DNA of 64,000 nt. It comes from Nomia melanderi. Taxonomy: Eukaryota > Arthropoda > Insecta > Hymenoptera > Halictidae. Shown here in pieces: positions 54,957 to 64,000 of the stretch. A model generated the notes under the pieces. It saw only the letters and a list, made by a program, of their open reading frames with translations, ran no database searches and was not told the origin of the DNA. The stretch lies in the NCBI RefSeq assembly GCF_051020985.1, contig NC_135008.1, forward strand, positions 1,550,001-1,614,000, in the 5' to 3' direction. Each line of letters begins with the position of its first letter. Positions within the stretch are counted from its first letter, which is position 1. The position numbers and the translations under genes were made by a program.

Positions 54957-56019
54957 CTTGCCTTATCGACTCAATTATCGAAATTAGGATAACTTAAGAT
55001 TGAACTCTCTCTATAACGGTAGTTTCATTGCGCCCAGTGACGTAATCACGGTTAAACGAGTTAAAATACTGTTCCGGTAACGCTGGATCACGTCCAGGAA
55101 GGAAATGTCCGTTTCCATCGACGCGTTTCGTCCGGCGGAGAGAGGGTTACGCAACGGCGGCACCGGCCAGACGAAAGAAACGGACAAAAGGATAATTCGG
55201 TGGTGCGACCGGTACCGGCAGGAATGTTTTATGCAAATTCCCGCGGACGGAAAACGCGCGAACGACTTACATAAGCGCGGGCGCGGGCGCGCGCGTTCCC
55301 GCGACGATTGAAATCGGGGTATATAACGTGCGTAAACCGGTTTGCTTTTCAGCGGGAAAACACGACACGGCGCATAAATTAATGTTCGACGCCCGGCGAG
55401 CAGCTGGAAAGAAACGACGCCGAAACTTTCATATTTCACGGAATCGGCCGATATAACGACCGCGAGAAACGCTCGCCGCTCGCGGAATTCCTCCGATCGG
55501 ATCCGTATTGTCCGCGCAAAAAGCGGCGGCGGCGCCGGTTCACACGGTTAATCGGCCCCAGTCGTAAATAATACGACGCTGCGCGCGCCGCGGCGGGACA
55601 ATAAAATGGGAATATTAAACGGCCGCTTTTCGCGGCGCGCTATAAAGCGCGCGTGTATCTCAATCCCGACGGCGATTAGATATTAACGCATCGGTACACG
55701 GTAATGAATTTGATTAAAGTCATCGATACCCGCCGGGAAACCCGAGTATCGGAGCCTGTCGTCTTATTAAATACTTCGTAAATCGGTTGCCATTCATGGC
55801 CATTTACGGAGGACACTTTTATTAAATTACAGCCGATTCCTCGGGCTTCCTATCTCGATAAGCGGGGATAAATCGCGTTAAACAACCTTGCTGGGAGAGG
55901 GAGACGTCGGGTTTTCGATGTCTTGTAACTATTAGTTGATATGATAATTATCGAGTCGAAATTATACGGTTCTGAGACGTTCGCGATCGAAGGAGGAAAC
56001 CGTTTCGATTCTTTAACTT
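54957..56019. other. CpG-rich island, no gene recognised
   Basis: Very CpG-dense 55.1-55.75 kb. GCGCGCTATAAAGCGCGC at 55637-55654 is a palindromic TATA-containing site; no initiator is clear. Frames of 142 and 68 codons overlap. No gene is called. Confidence 0.4.
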
Positions 56020-56152
56020 TCCACACATCCAAATTTTCCACTGAGAAGGAAAATAAATCGAGGAAATGTTGCATTTCTAATTTTCGCTAGGAATACTATA
56101 AAAATTTGCAGTTGCTGATAGTTTAGAAAACAACCTAGTGCTAAGGGTTAAA
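56020..56152 (-). mobile_element. MITE family A, truncated
   Basis: The right end AGTGCTAAGGGTTAA and the phrases GTTGCTGATAGTTTAGAAAA, GGAATACTATAAAAATT and AAATGTTGCATTTCTAAT match the complement of 17218-17437. The left half is missing. Confidence 0.8.
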
Positions 56153-58439
56153 GTATAACTCTAGCAGGAACAGCTGAATTCTCGAATGCTAGAATCATGT
56201 AAAAAATGGTAACCGTGTAATCTCTTCATCGAGTAATTATATTCGTTTACAACCTGCTGTTCCGAATACGAAAATTTCTCCAAAACGCCGACATTCATCA
56301 CCAAAGGGGCCAAAATTCTTCAAATTCAGATGCTTCCAATAGATATAGCAATTGTCTAGTTCCATCCAAGTTCTCCCTAGAATCGACTGATAAGAATACA
56401 CTCATAAATATTCGTGTGCGAAAATTCCCGGAGAAGACTGTTTACCGCAAGATGGCGGAGCATCGTCTCTCACTGTCCGTCTCCATCTCGGGTTTCTCCG
56501 TCAACGCGGAGGGAAAGGGACGGAAAAGGCGAATAAGAAGGAAAGTATACGGAGCCGTAAGATCGCCGGTCAATAATTATCGTTGCACGCACGGTTTGAG
56601 TAACCGGCCGCATTAGCGACCGACTCCGCAGCCGCGTCAATGATTAATCCGAACGGAAAGCGTCGATATCGACGTGCATGCTCGTTCCGTCCGCTATAAT
56701 AATGTCCCTACCTTTCATCTTCTTGGCATCGCCGACGAAAACACGCCGCGCCGGATACTTGAGCAAACACGTAACCGTTGCTCGACTTCGCGGCCCATTA
56801 CGCGTTTCCTTCGACCACCTGTACCGTCCGGGCCTCTCCGACTCGTACCATTACTGCACTTATCTCGCCTCGCGGCTACAGTCCCGCCGTTTTCGGTTTA
56901 TGATTACGATCTCGCACGCCTCTAACTGCCTGCGAGGGGAGAGGTACCGATTTCCAATATTTCGTCGACGTTCGAACATCGGGGGAATGAATTTGTTGAC
57001 GCGATCAGTGTTATAGGAATTCGCGTTTTACGTAGTTCTAATCTTTTTTATCTATTGGGAATCTTTATCTATTATTTCTATCGTTATCGGTATCATTTCC
57101 TTTTGCAATCGTTTTTAATTTTGAAACTTCGGTCGTGATCGCCGTAGTCAACGCGTTAACCATTTTGATGATTAATGTATACAATTCCCAAACGATTGAT
57201 AATCTATGAAATAGAATCTTTGTTAATGAATATTATCCAGAGTTCCTGTATCGACAGCTTAATCTGCAAAGACCAGTAATCACGTAAGAGGAACGAACGT
57301 AAGACGGAGTAATGACACGTCAACGGCATTTTTCCTAATTTAGACCGTTCGTCAATGTCCCTGCTCGCTCGAGCAAGATAAAAAACGAGCGACTTCGGGC
57401 CAGGGACAAGATCGAAAGGACGTTTTCTCTTCCTGGATATTGTTCCCGGCGATTGTGTTATCTGCGCCGTGATGTCTTATTCCACGTCGCCTCGGAACTT
57501 TCACGTTAGAGCCGTTGGAGAGGACGTCGAAACCGTTGCCGGGTTTCCTTCTCGCAGTCGCGACGCGAACTATGACATTACGCTCACGTTAATTGTCGGT
57601 GACTGCATAAACATTGACGGACACCCGGGGGCCCGGCTCTCCTGTCCGTAGAAGTGCTTTCTCGAGGTCCGCTCGATGACTTGGAAGACTTTCACGGCGG
57701 CCGCGATAGTCACGCGGAAAACTGAAAGTCACATCGTGTCAACATTATAGAGTAATGATTATTCGTGTACACGCGGTACACGCTGCGCGCCTGATCGACG
57801 CTCGCGCGCAGTTCCTGTCCGGCGTCGATAAATATTTGCGCTGCCACGCTTTGTCGCTGCGTCGCCGTGCATTTCTCGGCGGCGGGGTTGTTCCAAGGTT
57901 TTATTACTTACAAATTAGTAATAACTCGCTTCTCCAACGGTGGTCCGACGTCTGTCGCGATCCAGAGGATCTCGAGAAATGGAAACGGAGATGATTTTAC
58001 AGAAACGAACGAAAATCATGTCGTAACTTCGACAGGAATTTCAATCGAGCCTTTTGCAGAGATGAAGTTTCGAAGTTGACGTTGCGAACGTTGGAAGTTA
58101 AGGTTTAAAAATCGAAAACATAATTAACACTGTAGCCAATTCGCGAAAGTCCGAAAGCAAGAATACCCGAAAGGACCCGCGAGGAATGCCATCGGAGACC
58201 GTTCAATTAACGCGATCGTTAGAATCGCGTTCGGTTGACCCCGGCGGTCCCACGTGCGCCGGCGGGATTTTTCCTCGGCGAGGATGATTTACTCGCAGCT
58301 CGGCGATAACACGCCCCGGATAATACGGGTACAGGAAGAAAAGGTTAGGCGTGCCCGTTATTCCGACGCGGTCCCGAGGGTCCCGGGGAATAGAATGTAA
58401 ATCACTGTCATTGATTAAACGATTTATCCCGTCCACCTC
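56153..58439. other. Long non-coding stretch without recognised elements
   Basis: CpG-rich at 56.43-56.95, 57.4-57.9 and 58.2-58.4 kb with short overlapping frames. No gene, repeat or RNA recognised. Confidence 0.4.
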
Positions 58440-58476
58440 TTAATTGGACTGATGCGTTATAACATCGTCCAATTAA
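58440..58476. other. Stem-loop with 14 paired bases and one bulge
   Basis: TTAATTGGAC (58440-58449) pairs with GTCCAATTAA (58467-58476). After a one-base bulge, GATG pairs with CATC around an 8-nt loop. It resembles either a pair of TTAATTG homeodomain-type sites in inverted orientation or a short hairpin. Confidence 0.55.
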
Positions 58477-59107
58477 AGGCAAATGTTGTATCCGCGGCTG
58501 GCCACGAGTTAACGAACGGCGACGATACGAGCCGCGTCGGTCGCGACGTCGCTCGAGCTGGCGGGTGACGGACGGTCCGACGGTCCCCGCGCGACGCACG
58601 AAAATATTTCGCGGTCGTGTTATCCTCTAACGTCCTCTCTATTGGCGGCTCGCTGCCACGCGGCTGCGAAGTGGACCGGTTTCGTCCGCGGCCGACGTCC
58701 TACGCAACGTCGCCGGCTCGCGGATCGATTCCCGGTATTAAGAAACTCGAAAAAACGAACAGGCCGCCGAGGGACGGGGGGACAGGAAGACGGCGGACAC
58801 GCGAGGGACGAGGAAAAGAAGAGGCGGGAGCGCGCAGATAACAGAAAAATCAGCCATCCGTGACGACGGAAAAAGCCGCGTGTACCCTCCGCGAGAGAAC
58901 CACCACGTGGGTACCAACGCGCGCGTCCTCTTATCTGCCCGGCGGGGCTGAGCTTGTCGCGGCGCTTGAAACATTCGAGCCGGGGCTGCGAGATATAACG
59001 TACGGCCTATAGTGTCTGGATATAAGTTGGCGCTTGCCGCGGATAGGGATAGGTACATAGATCAAGAGAAAGGCTGAGGAGAACCAACGGACAAGGTCCA
59101 CCTCCTC
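58477..59107. other. CpG-rich and purine-rich non-coding stretch
   Basis: Purine-rich at 58740-58860. Overlapping frames on both strands. No gene recognised. Confidence 0.4.
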
Positions 59108-59150
59108 CTTCGTCTTCTTCTTCTTCTTCTTCTTCTTCTTCTTCTTCATC
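59108..59150 (+). repeat. (CTT)n microsatellite
   Basis: About 13 CTT/TTC units with one GTC and one ATC interruption at the edges. On the minus strand it gives poly-Glu or poly-Lys in two different spurious frames. Confidence 0.95.
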
Positions 59151-59403
59151 GTCTCCATTCCTCTGCATCGCCCTTTCCCGCTGTTCCTTCCACCCCTCTT
59201 CCACGGCGTCTATCTCTACCCTTCTCTTTATCCCCGTTCCTCGTAACCTCTTCGCGGTCCCCCGGTATCGTGGAAACGACGAGCGGCCCGGGCAGAAACG
59301 GAGGAGGCGGGGAGACCGCGCGAAAATTAATGGGCGTCTTCGCTGCCGCATGAATTGAGTGGAGACTCGTGTTAATTGGGATAAAGTCTCGTGTTTTTCA
59401 TGA
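59151..59403. other. Pyrimidine-rich then CpG-rich stretch
   Basis: Nothing recognised apart from the pyrimidine bias up to about 59250. Confidence 0.4.
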
Positions 59404-59658
59404 ATGAATCAAGCACCGTGTCGTCTAGGCGACGCGCCTCGGGTACCGGTGGAGCTAGAACGGCCAGTGGCGCTCATGCCCGGGGGCGAGTACGCCTCGC
59501 TGCAGGAAGAGGATGAAACCAGCGTGGCTGCGTCGAGGCTCGTCTCCCACTCTGTCTCAGCGCTTCTCAAACCTACCCGCCTTCGTTTGACCGAGTGTTT
59601 TCGCTGGCATGGGTATGTGGGTATACGGACAGGGAATGCGGATTCGAATCTTAGCTGA
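59404..59658 (+). CDS. Weak candidate reading frame, 84 codons
   Basis: Starts at the second of two nearby ATG triplets. The part up to codon 45 (containing PVELERPVALMPGGEYASLQ) reads more like protein than most frames here, with an acidic tail EEDETSV. A donor-like GTATGT begins near 59613, so a first exon ending there is conceivable. No family is recognised and an overlapping minus-strand frame of 118 codons exists. It may be chance. Confidence 0.2.
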   Translation: MNQAPCRLGDAPRVPVELERPVALMPGGEYASLQEEDETSVAASRLVSHSVSALLKPTRLRLTECFRWHGYVGIRTGNADSNLS

Positions 59659-60194
59659 GAAAGTGTGAGGAACCTTTTAAAGCAAACTTTTGCAGCGATT
59701 TTTGATCGTTGGGCGTTGAGAAAGTTGTTGGTTACTATGAAACCTCGGCGACTACTTTTAGTCACGCGATGAACTTTGAGGAACCCTGCGCTATTTTACC
59801 CCATCTGATTTTTTTTAACAATTTATTTCCTCGAATATTGCAGATACATAATACTAACAGCCTTAACCCAATAATTCTGCAAAGTATAAACTCAATTCCC
59901 TCTTCGCCACTGTATCTCAATTTTACTACCCTCGTACGTTTTGGGGTTCTGTTTCTGATTGGAACATCTATATTTCGGTAAAAAGCTACATGTAAATATA
60001 CAAGGAAAATACCTTTACAATATCGCAACGTACCAGTCATCGAACTCGTTTTCCCTCATAGTTACGCTAAGGAAAGCTAACTTTCCATCTTCCTCGTCCC
60101 GTTTTCAACAGCAACTTGCTATTCGATGTAGTTACATCAGGGAAGCCTGTCCCTATCCCGCTAGTTTCCACGCGATAAATGGACGACACGCGAT
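59659..60194. other. AT-rich non-coding stretch
   Basis: No gene or repeat recognised. Confidence 0.4.
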
Positions 60195-60204
60195 GTCACG
60201 TGAC
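60195..60204. promoter_or_regulatory. GTCACGTGAC palindrome (E-box / CLEAR-type site)
   Basis: Perfect 10-bp palindrome identical to the consensus bound by MiT/TFE bHLH-zip factors. It lies 160 bp upstream of the candidate frame at 60364. One isolated site is weak evidence for regulation. Confidence 0.3.
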
Positions 60205-60363
60205 GGATGTAGTAGTGACAGAGGATAGGTTCCCTCTGTTCCTCCTATCCCGCTGGACCGGACAGATCCCCCAGGGGCCATGTGGCGATCATGGTATGGG
60301 AATTGGCGATCCCAGGGTCCTTAGCTAGGGTTGAACCAACCCTTGGTGTTGAGACACCTCGAT

Positions 60364-60546
60364 ATGGCAGGCACAGCTTATTCATGTATGCAGAAAGCCG
60401 AACAGGTCCTACCAACAGACCTGCGATTGGATTGGTACTACATTGGATTTGGTGTTGGATTCGTGGCAGTGGTTGAAGCCTACATGCTGGGCAGAGCGCG
60501 TCAGCAGCGTCCTACCTGCTCCTGGACCAGACAGGAAATCTGGTAG
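60364..60546 (+). CDS. Candidate 60-aa protein with one membrane segment
   Basis: ATG at 60364, stop TAG at 60544-60546. Residues about 26-43 (WYYIGFGVGFVAVVEAYM) would form one transmembrane helix, followed by a basic stretch GRARQQR. The surrounding 60250-60620 differs from the rest of the window by lower CpG and more balanced codon-like usage. No poly-A tail or intron is visible. I do not recognise the family. A small membrane protein, a fragment of a retrocopy, or a chance frame in a foreign insertion are all open. Confidence 0.3.
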   Translation: MAGTAYSCMQKAEQVLPTDLRLDWYYIGFGVGFVAVVEAYMLGRARQQRPTCSWTRQEIW

Positions 60547-60649
60547 AGTTTTTGGGAAGGTAACTCGGCGCTACCAACAGTCCACTTCCACGAGACTCGT
60601 CATTCCCCGGAAGCAACGCTGGTAAGGCTACGGCCTCGGCCGACTGAAC

Positions 60650-60867
60650 TTAACCCTTTCAAGTGATGGCAGTCACTTGTTGGTGAATCATAATTATATT
60701 AATGTTTCATTTCAACATCGAACTCAAAATAAAGCTAGCACTGGCATTAGGCAACACAGAAAATAACGTACACAATTTAGCGAACAGTGGGCGACAAAGT
60801 ATGATCAGCCGCGCAGTCGCTAAAAGTGGCGAAGTATGGTATAGGTACGCCGTCGCGAAAGGGTTAA
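60650..60867 (+). mobile_element. TTAA-flanked MITE
   Basis: TTAACCCTTTCAAGTGATGG at the left and CCGTCGCGAAAGGGTTAA at the right, 218 bp. A perfect subterminal hairpin CAAGTGA/TCACTTG with a 6-nt loop lies at 60660-60679. Intact TTAA flanks suggest a young insertion. No second copy in this window. Confidence 0.8.
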
Positions 60868-60869
60868 CA

Positions 60870-60966
60870 GTTTCCTCCAGTTTCCACGATCTAAATAAAC
60901 GAGCATCAATTCTTTTAGGAATAATACAACGAAGCGTACGATAAATGCCCGTAAAGCTAGTGTTAA
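60870..60966 (+). mobile_element. Family D MITE, right part
   Basis: CCAGTTTCCACGATCTAAAT, AAACGAGCATCAATTCTTTT and the terminus AAAGCTAGTGTTAA match the right half of 44201-44385. It begins directly after the TTAA of the 60650 element. Confidence 0.75.
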
Positions 60967-61420
60967 TCTCAGTCCCACGCCCATGGGGGCCCTCCGTGGT
61001 AGGCCTTCGTGGCAGGAACACTGGAGGATAAGCGGGATTCCCTCTGGACCGGACGGAGGCGACGGGAAGAGGAGAAAGGAGGCGAGACGGACCGGTTGGT
61101 TTCAGCCCGATCGCTCGCGCCCGGGTAGCCGCGAGTGGAGAGACGCTGCTCGCCCACGCTCCGGCTACATTCATTCACTTCTCCGTGGCCGATCCTGCCC
61201 CTCTCCCCTCCGGCGGGCATGCTCGCGGGCCATCGCGGGCTCGCTCCGCGCTGCCCGGCCCGTGTTCACCGTTCCTCGCGTGTGCGCTACGCTCTCGCTC
61301 GCTGACGTCATCCGATCCGCGCTCGCGCCCGCGAGTATGCACGGGTATATCCGCGGCCGTTTCCCTCTGCCAACCCCTCTGCCAACCCCCGTCACGCGAG
61401 TCGGCCATTAATAAAGTTTA
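60967..61420. other. GC-rich island, promoter-like
   Basis: Very CpG-dense with a CRE-type palindrome and a 12-bp direct repeat CTGCCAACCCCT near 61368-61390. Overlapping frames of 142, 129 and 155 codons exist in several phases and cannot all be genes. It could be a promoter, but no transcript start is identifiable. Confidence 0.35.
61303..61310. promoter_or_regulatory. CRE-type palindrome TGACGTCA
   Basis: Second perfect copy of this 8-mer, again followed by TCC, inside a GC-rich island. Confidence 0.35.
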
Positions 61421-61864
61421 TTATGCGACCGAATACGAAGTGGCAAAGGTATTACCCGCGGGGTCGCGTGGCCGCCTGCCGCCGAGGCACCGCGCCGCGT
61501 TTCCCCTCGAAGCGGATTCGCCTCGTAGAAAGTGGAATCAGTGGCACTCTCGGACTGACGTGCAGGGCTACTAAAATAAAAACTAAGTCCGTAGTCAGGT
61601 TAAATGTATTTAGTACGCGATGTGGCTCTAACGAGGAACGCCGACTAACTGCTTTTCCTCGACGCTTTTCTAAGGAAAACTCTTCGGACGAGGGCGTGCG
61701 TGACCCAGGTCCTGGTGGTCCCCTTGGTCAGAAATTAGTCAATGGGCCTGGACTATCTCTCAGGCCCCGAAGTATTGACACGCAAAAGGGCGAACCGTCT
61801 ACAGATGGATGCTGGAACTTGCGGATGCTTCATGGGATTCAGGGAGCTTTGGGAATATTAAGTT
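61421..61864. other. Non-coding stretch with an unassigned 157-codon frame
   Basis: The plus-strand frame 61423-61896 contains a Gly/Pro-rich phrase (DPGPGGPLGQ) and ends in a hydrophobic stretch just before a MITE end. Its last codons overlap MITE-like sequence, which argues against a real gene. Confidence 0.3.
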
Positions 61865-61933
61865 TTATAGTTTTACTACATGAAACTAGGTGGTGACTGA
61901 TTTCAAACCAAATACTTCCGAGCAAAGGGTTAA
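61865..61933 (+). repeat. Family B, right-end fragment
   Basis: Ends TACTTCCGAGCAAAGGGTTAA-like, as in 49681-49836 and 63070-63200, preceded by TGGTGACTGATTTCA. Confidence 0.6.
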
Positions 61934-62570
61934 GGGATAATTTTAGCTAATGCTTTGGGAGTAGAGGTGAGTTTAGTTCGATTGCTTATATCTTTAATTC
62001 GCGTGATTTTGAGATCTTGGGTAGTTTAATTAGGTGACGAAGAGACGAGCGAAGGATTGTTCTCTTGAGATTGGTTTTATTTGGAATATTAACCTTTGAC
62101 CGAGCAATGTCATAGAAGCTGAGTAGTTTTACCTGCTGGTTCCGCTTTTATCATTTTGTCACTTATTCTTGTAATATTTACAATGAGCACGTCGAGCATT
62201 GTGCTAGGTCGTTCCTGTGAGTTTCCTTCCGCCTGTTATCTGCGTTACGGTATCTTTAGCGGCGAGTAAACTTGAAATGCTTCCGGCCCGCGAAGGGTTA
62301 AACGAACAGTTTCACAGCGTGCGCGTGATGGTGCAAGTTCAACGTTCTTCGGCCAAAAGAACGACGAAACGGTGCGCGCGTCCGTCGATGGGAGAAGAAA
62401 GAAGCGCGACCCGTTCCGACTGACGAATCCGTTCGCGCGGAGCCGCGCATTCGTCGCGTGTCGCCGCTGCCCAGGATTTATGGCGAGATCGTGCTATCGC
62501 GATTAGGAAACTGACGCCCTCGACACTTTCCACGATTCCGCGCGGGTTCAACGTACTTACGCGCGCGATC
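61934..62570. other. Non-coding stretch, nothing recognised
   Basis: Mixed then CpG-rich; short overlapping frames only. Confidence 0.4.
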
Positions 62571-62836
62571 TTAACCTCTTAGCTGCGAGTGACGAGTATA
62601 CTCGTCGCGAACAGCCGGCGGTCTCTCGTGCAACGAGTTTATTATGACGCCGGCGTTAATTCCTCCGAATTTCTGTCAGTTTATACCACTTACGTACCGA
62701 CGAGTATACTCGTCATAATCGGACTTCGACGCAGACATTTCGAACGTTTACTTGTCTATTTTACTACCGAAGAACGTTACGTTATCTAAACAATGCGAAG
62801 ATTCTATAAAAAGCAACTAGAGTTTGAAGAGTTTAA
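62571..62836 (+). mobile_element. TTAA-flanked MITE with two perfect 16-bp palindromes
   Basis: TTAACCTCTTAGCTGCGAGT at the left; a degenerate right end CTAGAGTTTGAAGAGTTTAA at 62817-62836. GACGAGTATACTCGTC occurs twice, at 62591-62606 and 62699-62714. The right TTAA is shared with the next element. A GACGAGTAT motif at 10208 suggests a relative there. Confidence 0.65.
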
Positions 62837-63062
62837 CACTAGAACTACCGTACCAGTAAAAATGACTGGTGTCAATTCTTTTTGTCTAGCAATTATTGAT
62901 ATCTTGGGAGCATTGAATATTCGAAATGATTTCGAAAATAGTTTCACTAGAGTACTATAATGAATGTCTGAAGGAACTGAAAATAATCTGTTGCTACAAT
63001 TTTTATAGGAATTGCATATTAATCGTATTAAATGCTCGGTAGTTCTAGTGTTCTAGTGTTAA
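62833..63062 (+). mobile_element. TTAA-flanked MITE, family C (complete)
   Basis: TTAACACTAGAACTACCGTA at the left and CGGTAGTTCTAGTG then TTCTAGTGTTAA at the right, 230 bp. The extra TTCTAGTG is an 8-bp tandem duplication of the terminus. Subterminal ACCAGT/ACTGGT hairpin as in 21177-21394. Confidence 0.9.
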
Positions 63063-63069
63063 TATTCAA

Positions 63070-63200
63070 TATTGAGATAAAAAGCTTTGTTTCTCAATTC
63101 ACTTGCAACTTTTCTTTGAGTTAATTTAAAAAAACATCGTCTGTGTCTAGTTAGAAAATGTTAAATATTCCTCAAAATACTTCCGAGAGCAAAGGGTTAA
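63070..63200 (+). mobile_element. Family B MITE, right part
   Basis: Complement of part of 48857-49076: AACATCGTCTGTGTCTAGTT, AGAAAATGTTAAATATT and CTTCCGAGAGCAAAGGGTTAA. Third element in a chain starting at 62571. Confidence 0.75.
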
Positions 63201-63309
63201 CAGTTTCCATCACTCGAGTGCAATAGAAATCTGCGTCGCTCGCAGTCTCTTGCGACACTGGTTAGAAAAGAACTGTAACGCAGGGAAAAAGGAATCATCC
63301 GTATGCGTG

Positions 63310-63405
63310 AAAGGAGAGATAGAGAGGAAGAGAATTAATGAAAGAGAGAAATGGAGGGACATCCAGAGAGTGAGAGAGTGAGAGAGGAAGAGAGAAAGAG
63401 AGAGC
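63310..63405 (+). repeat. (GA)n-rich simple repeat
   Basis: Purine tract dominated by GAGA with GGA and GTGA interruptions; on the minus strand it yields a Leu/Ser-rich spurious frame. Confidence 0.85.
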
Positions 63406-63930
63406 AAGGCGCTGGCCAATAACCCGGCTCTCCCCGAGCTCGGCAACGTCGCACGCACGTAGGTAGCTGGTTGGTTAATGATGCCCGCGCGAATCGATGA
63501 TTCGTCAATGTCCGGCGCGGAATTGGAATTATCCGTCGAAAGAGTAGAATGTACACGGCTGCCCCTTGGTTCTAGTTGCGGCCCGCCATGTTGCGAGGGG
63601 AAACGCCGGAGTATTAAGTAATCACGCGCGCGGTGTGCCGTAAGAACCGCGCTGCAACGAAAGTTGCGTGTTTTCGAACGTGCTCGGATAATGGGTCTGC
63701 CCAGTGCTGGGTGTTTCCACTTTTAACGAATGCCCCTGCGCCGCTCCACGCTTTTTACCGATCTTATCGGCTTCCGTTTTATCCTCGACGACTCTGATAC
63801 TCATTGGAATGACTATACCGATGCATCATAGTGACTCGAACTTAATAGGTTCGATTACAAATTACTTTATTGTCCGAATTTACGAGTGAAGTTGAAAAGC
63901 GATGGATTCTAAGCGACAGCTGCAGAGTTT
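63406..63930. other. CpG-rich then AT-rich non-coding stretch
   Basis: No gene or repeat recognised. Confidence 0.4.
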
Positions 63931-64000
63931 GCAATGGAATGCTATAACATTTCTTCGATCTTTTATTTTCCTTCTTAGTGGAGAATTTGGATGTGTGGAA
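63931..64000 (+). mobile_element. MITE family A, cut by the window edge
   Basis: CAATGGAATGCTATAACATT, TCTTCGATCTTTTATTTTCC and GGAGAATTTGGATGTGTGGA match the middle of 17218-17437 and 19421-19605. It starts inside the family A unit (no TTAA end) and continues beyond 64000. Confidence 0.75.

Noticed and set aside
59007..59351. Poly-Glu protein on the minus strand
   Set aside because: Translation of the CTT microsatellite; a poly-Lys frame arises from the same bases.
61423..61896. 157-codon plus-strand frame with a collagen-like DPGPGGPLGQ phrase
   Set aside because: Single phrase only, no Gly-X-Y repeat, and the C-terminal codons run toward a MITE terminus.
1..64000. tRNA genes, rRNA genes, known insect miRNAs and CRISPR arrays
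   Set aside because: I looked for GGTTCGA-type B boxes with partner A boxes, common insect miRNA sequences and regularly spaced direct repeats; none gave a convincing hit. The tandem arrays at 3.4 and 16.3 kb have no spacers.

Overview
This window looks like non-coding eukaryotic DNA, most likely from a hymenopteran insect (bee, ant or wasp). No bacterial-type gene density is present, CpG is abundant throughout, GC-rich islands alternate with AT-rich valleys, and many short non-autonomous elements begin and end in TTAA. The taxon is inferred from composition and style only; no diagnostic gene supports it.

I found no protein gene I can name, no tRNA or rRNA, and no transposase or reverse transcriptase. 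The open frames are short, overlap each other on both strands and show no family motifs. The best coding hints are two short stretches bounded by good splice signals (6247-6320 and 50419-50473), a 60-codon frame with one probable membrane segment (60364-60546) and an 84-codon frame at 59404-59658. All are weak. The window is probably intergenic DNA or the inside of very large introns.

What is well supported is a dense population of short TTAA-flanked inverted-repeat elements (piggyBac-like MITEs), in at least six families named here A to H. Family A (TTAACCCTTAGCACT ends): 13502-13720, 17218-17437, 19421-19605, 37237-37460, 56020-56152 and 63931-64000, with the shorter sub-type A2 at 6007-6180 and 46718-46834. 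Family B (CCCTTTGCACTCGAG ends): 48857-49076, 49681-49836, a copy split by an insertion at 43016-43376, and several fragments. Family C (TTAACACTAGAACTACCG ends): 21177-21394, 62833-63062, 31151-31366, with sub-type C2 at 15628-15853, 10836-11050, 18605-18780 and 5038-5215. Family D: 44201-44385 and fragments. Family F: 27091-27318, 51248-51400, 54675-54917 and 11721-11870. Single elements lie at 53474-53678, 60650-60867, 62571-62836 and the outer element 54425-54956. Family E and two further interspersed repeats (here F5 and F6) occur as two or three copies each.

Layout: 1-5 kb has mixed repeats, a 32-33 bp minisatellite and a tandem duplication; 5-10 kb is CpG-rich with a duplicated motif pair at 8.06/8.31 kb; 10-22 kb is MITE-rich with GC islands near 14, 18 and 20.5 kb; 22-27 kb has a GC island flanked by opposite strand skews; 27-37 kb is sparse in repeats; 37-47 kb has large GC islands and a remarkable hairpin insertion at 43.05-43.27 kb; 46-50 kb holds a duplicated stem-loop motif and two family-B elements; 51-57 kb contains a nested MITE; 58-62 kb has microsatellites, possible promoter-like islands and the weak reading frames; 62.5-63.2 kb has a chain of abutting MITEs.

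The strongest candidates for something undescribed are (1) a 213-bp insertion that folds into a three-way junction and sits in a MITE with a 14-bp direct repeat, (2) a subterminal GTGAC/GTCAC-type hairpin shared by otherwise unrelated TTAA MITE families, and (3) a reversal of G/C strand skew across several GC-rich islands.
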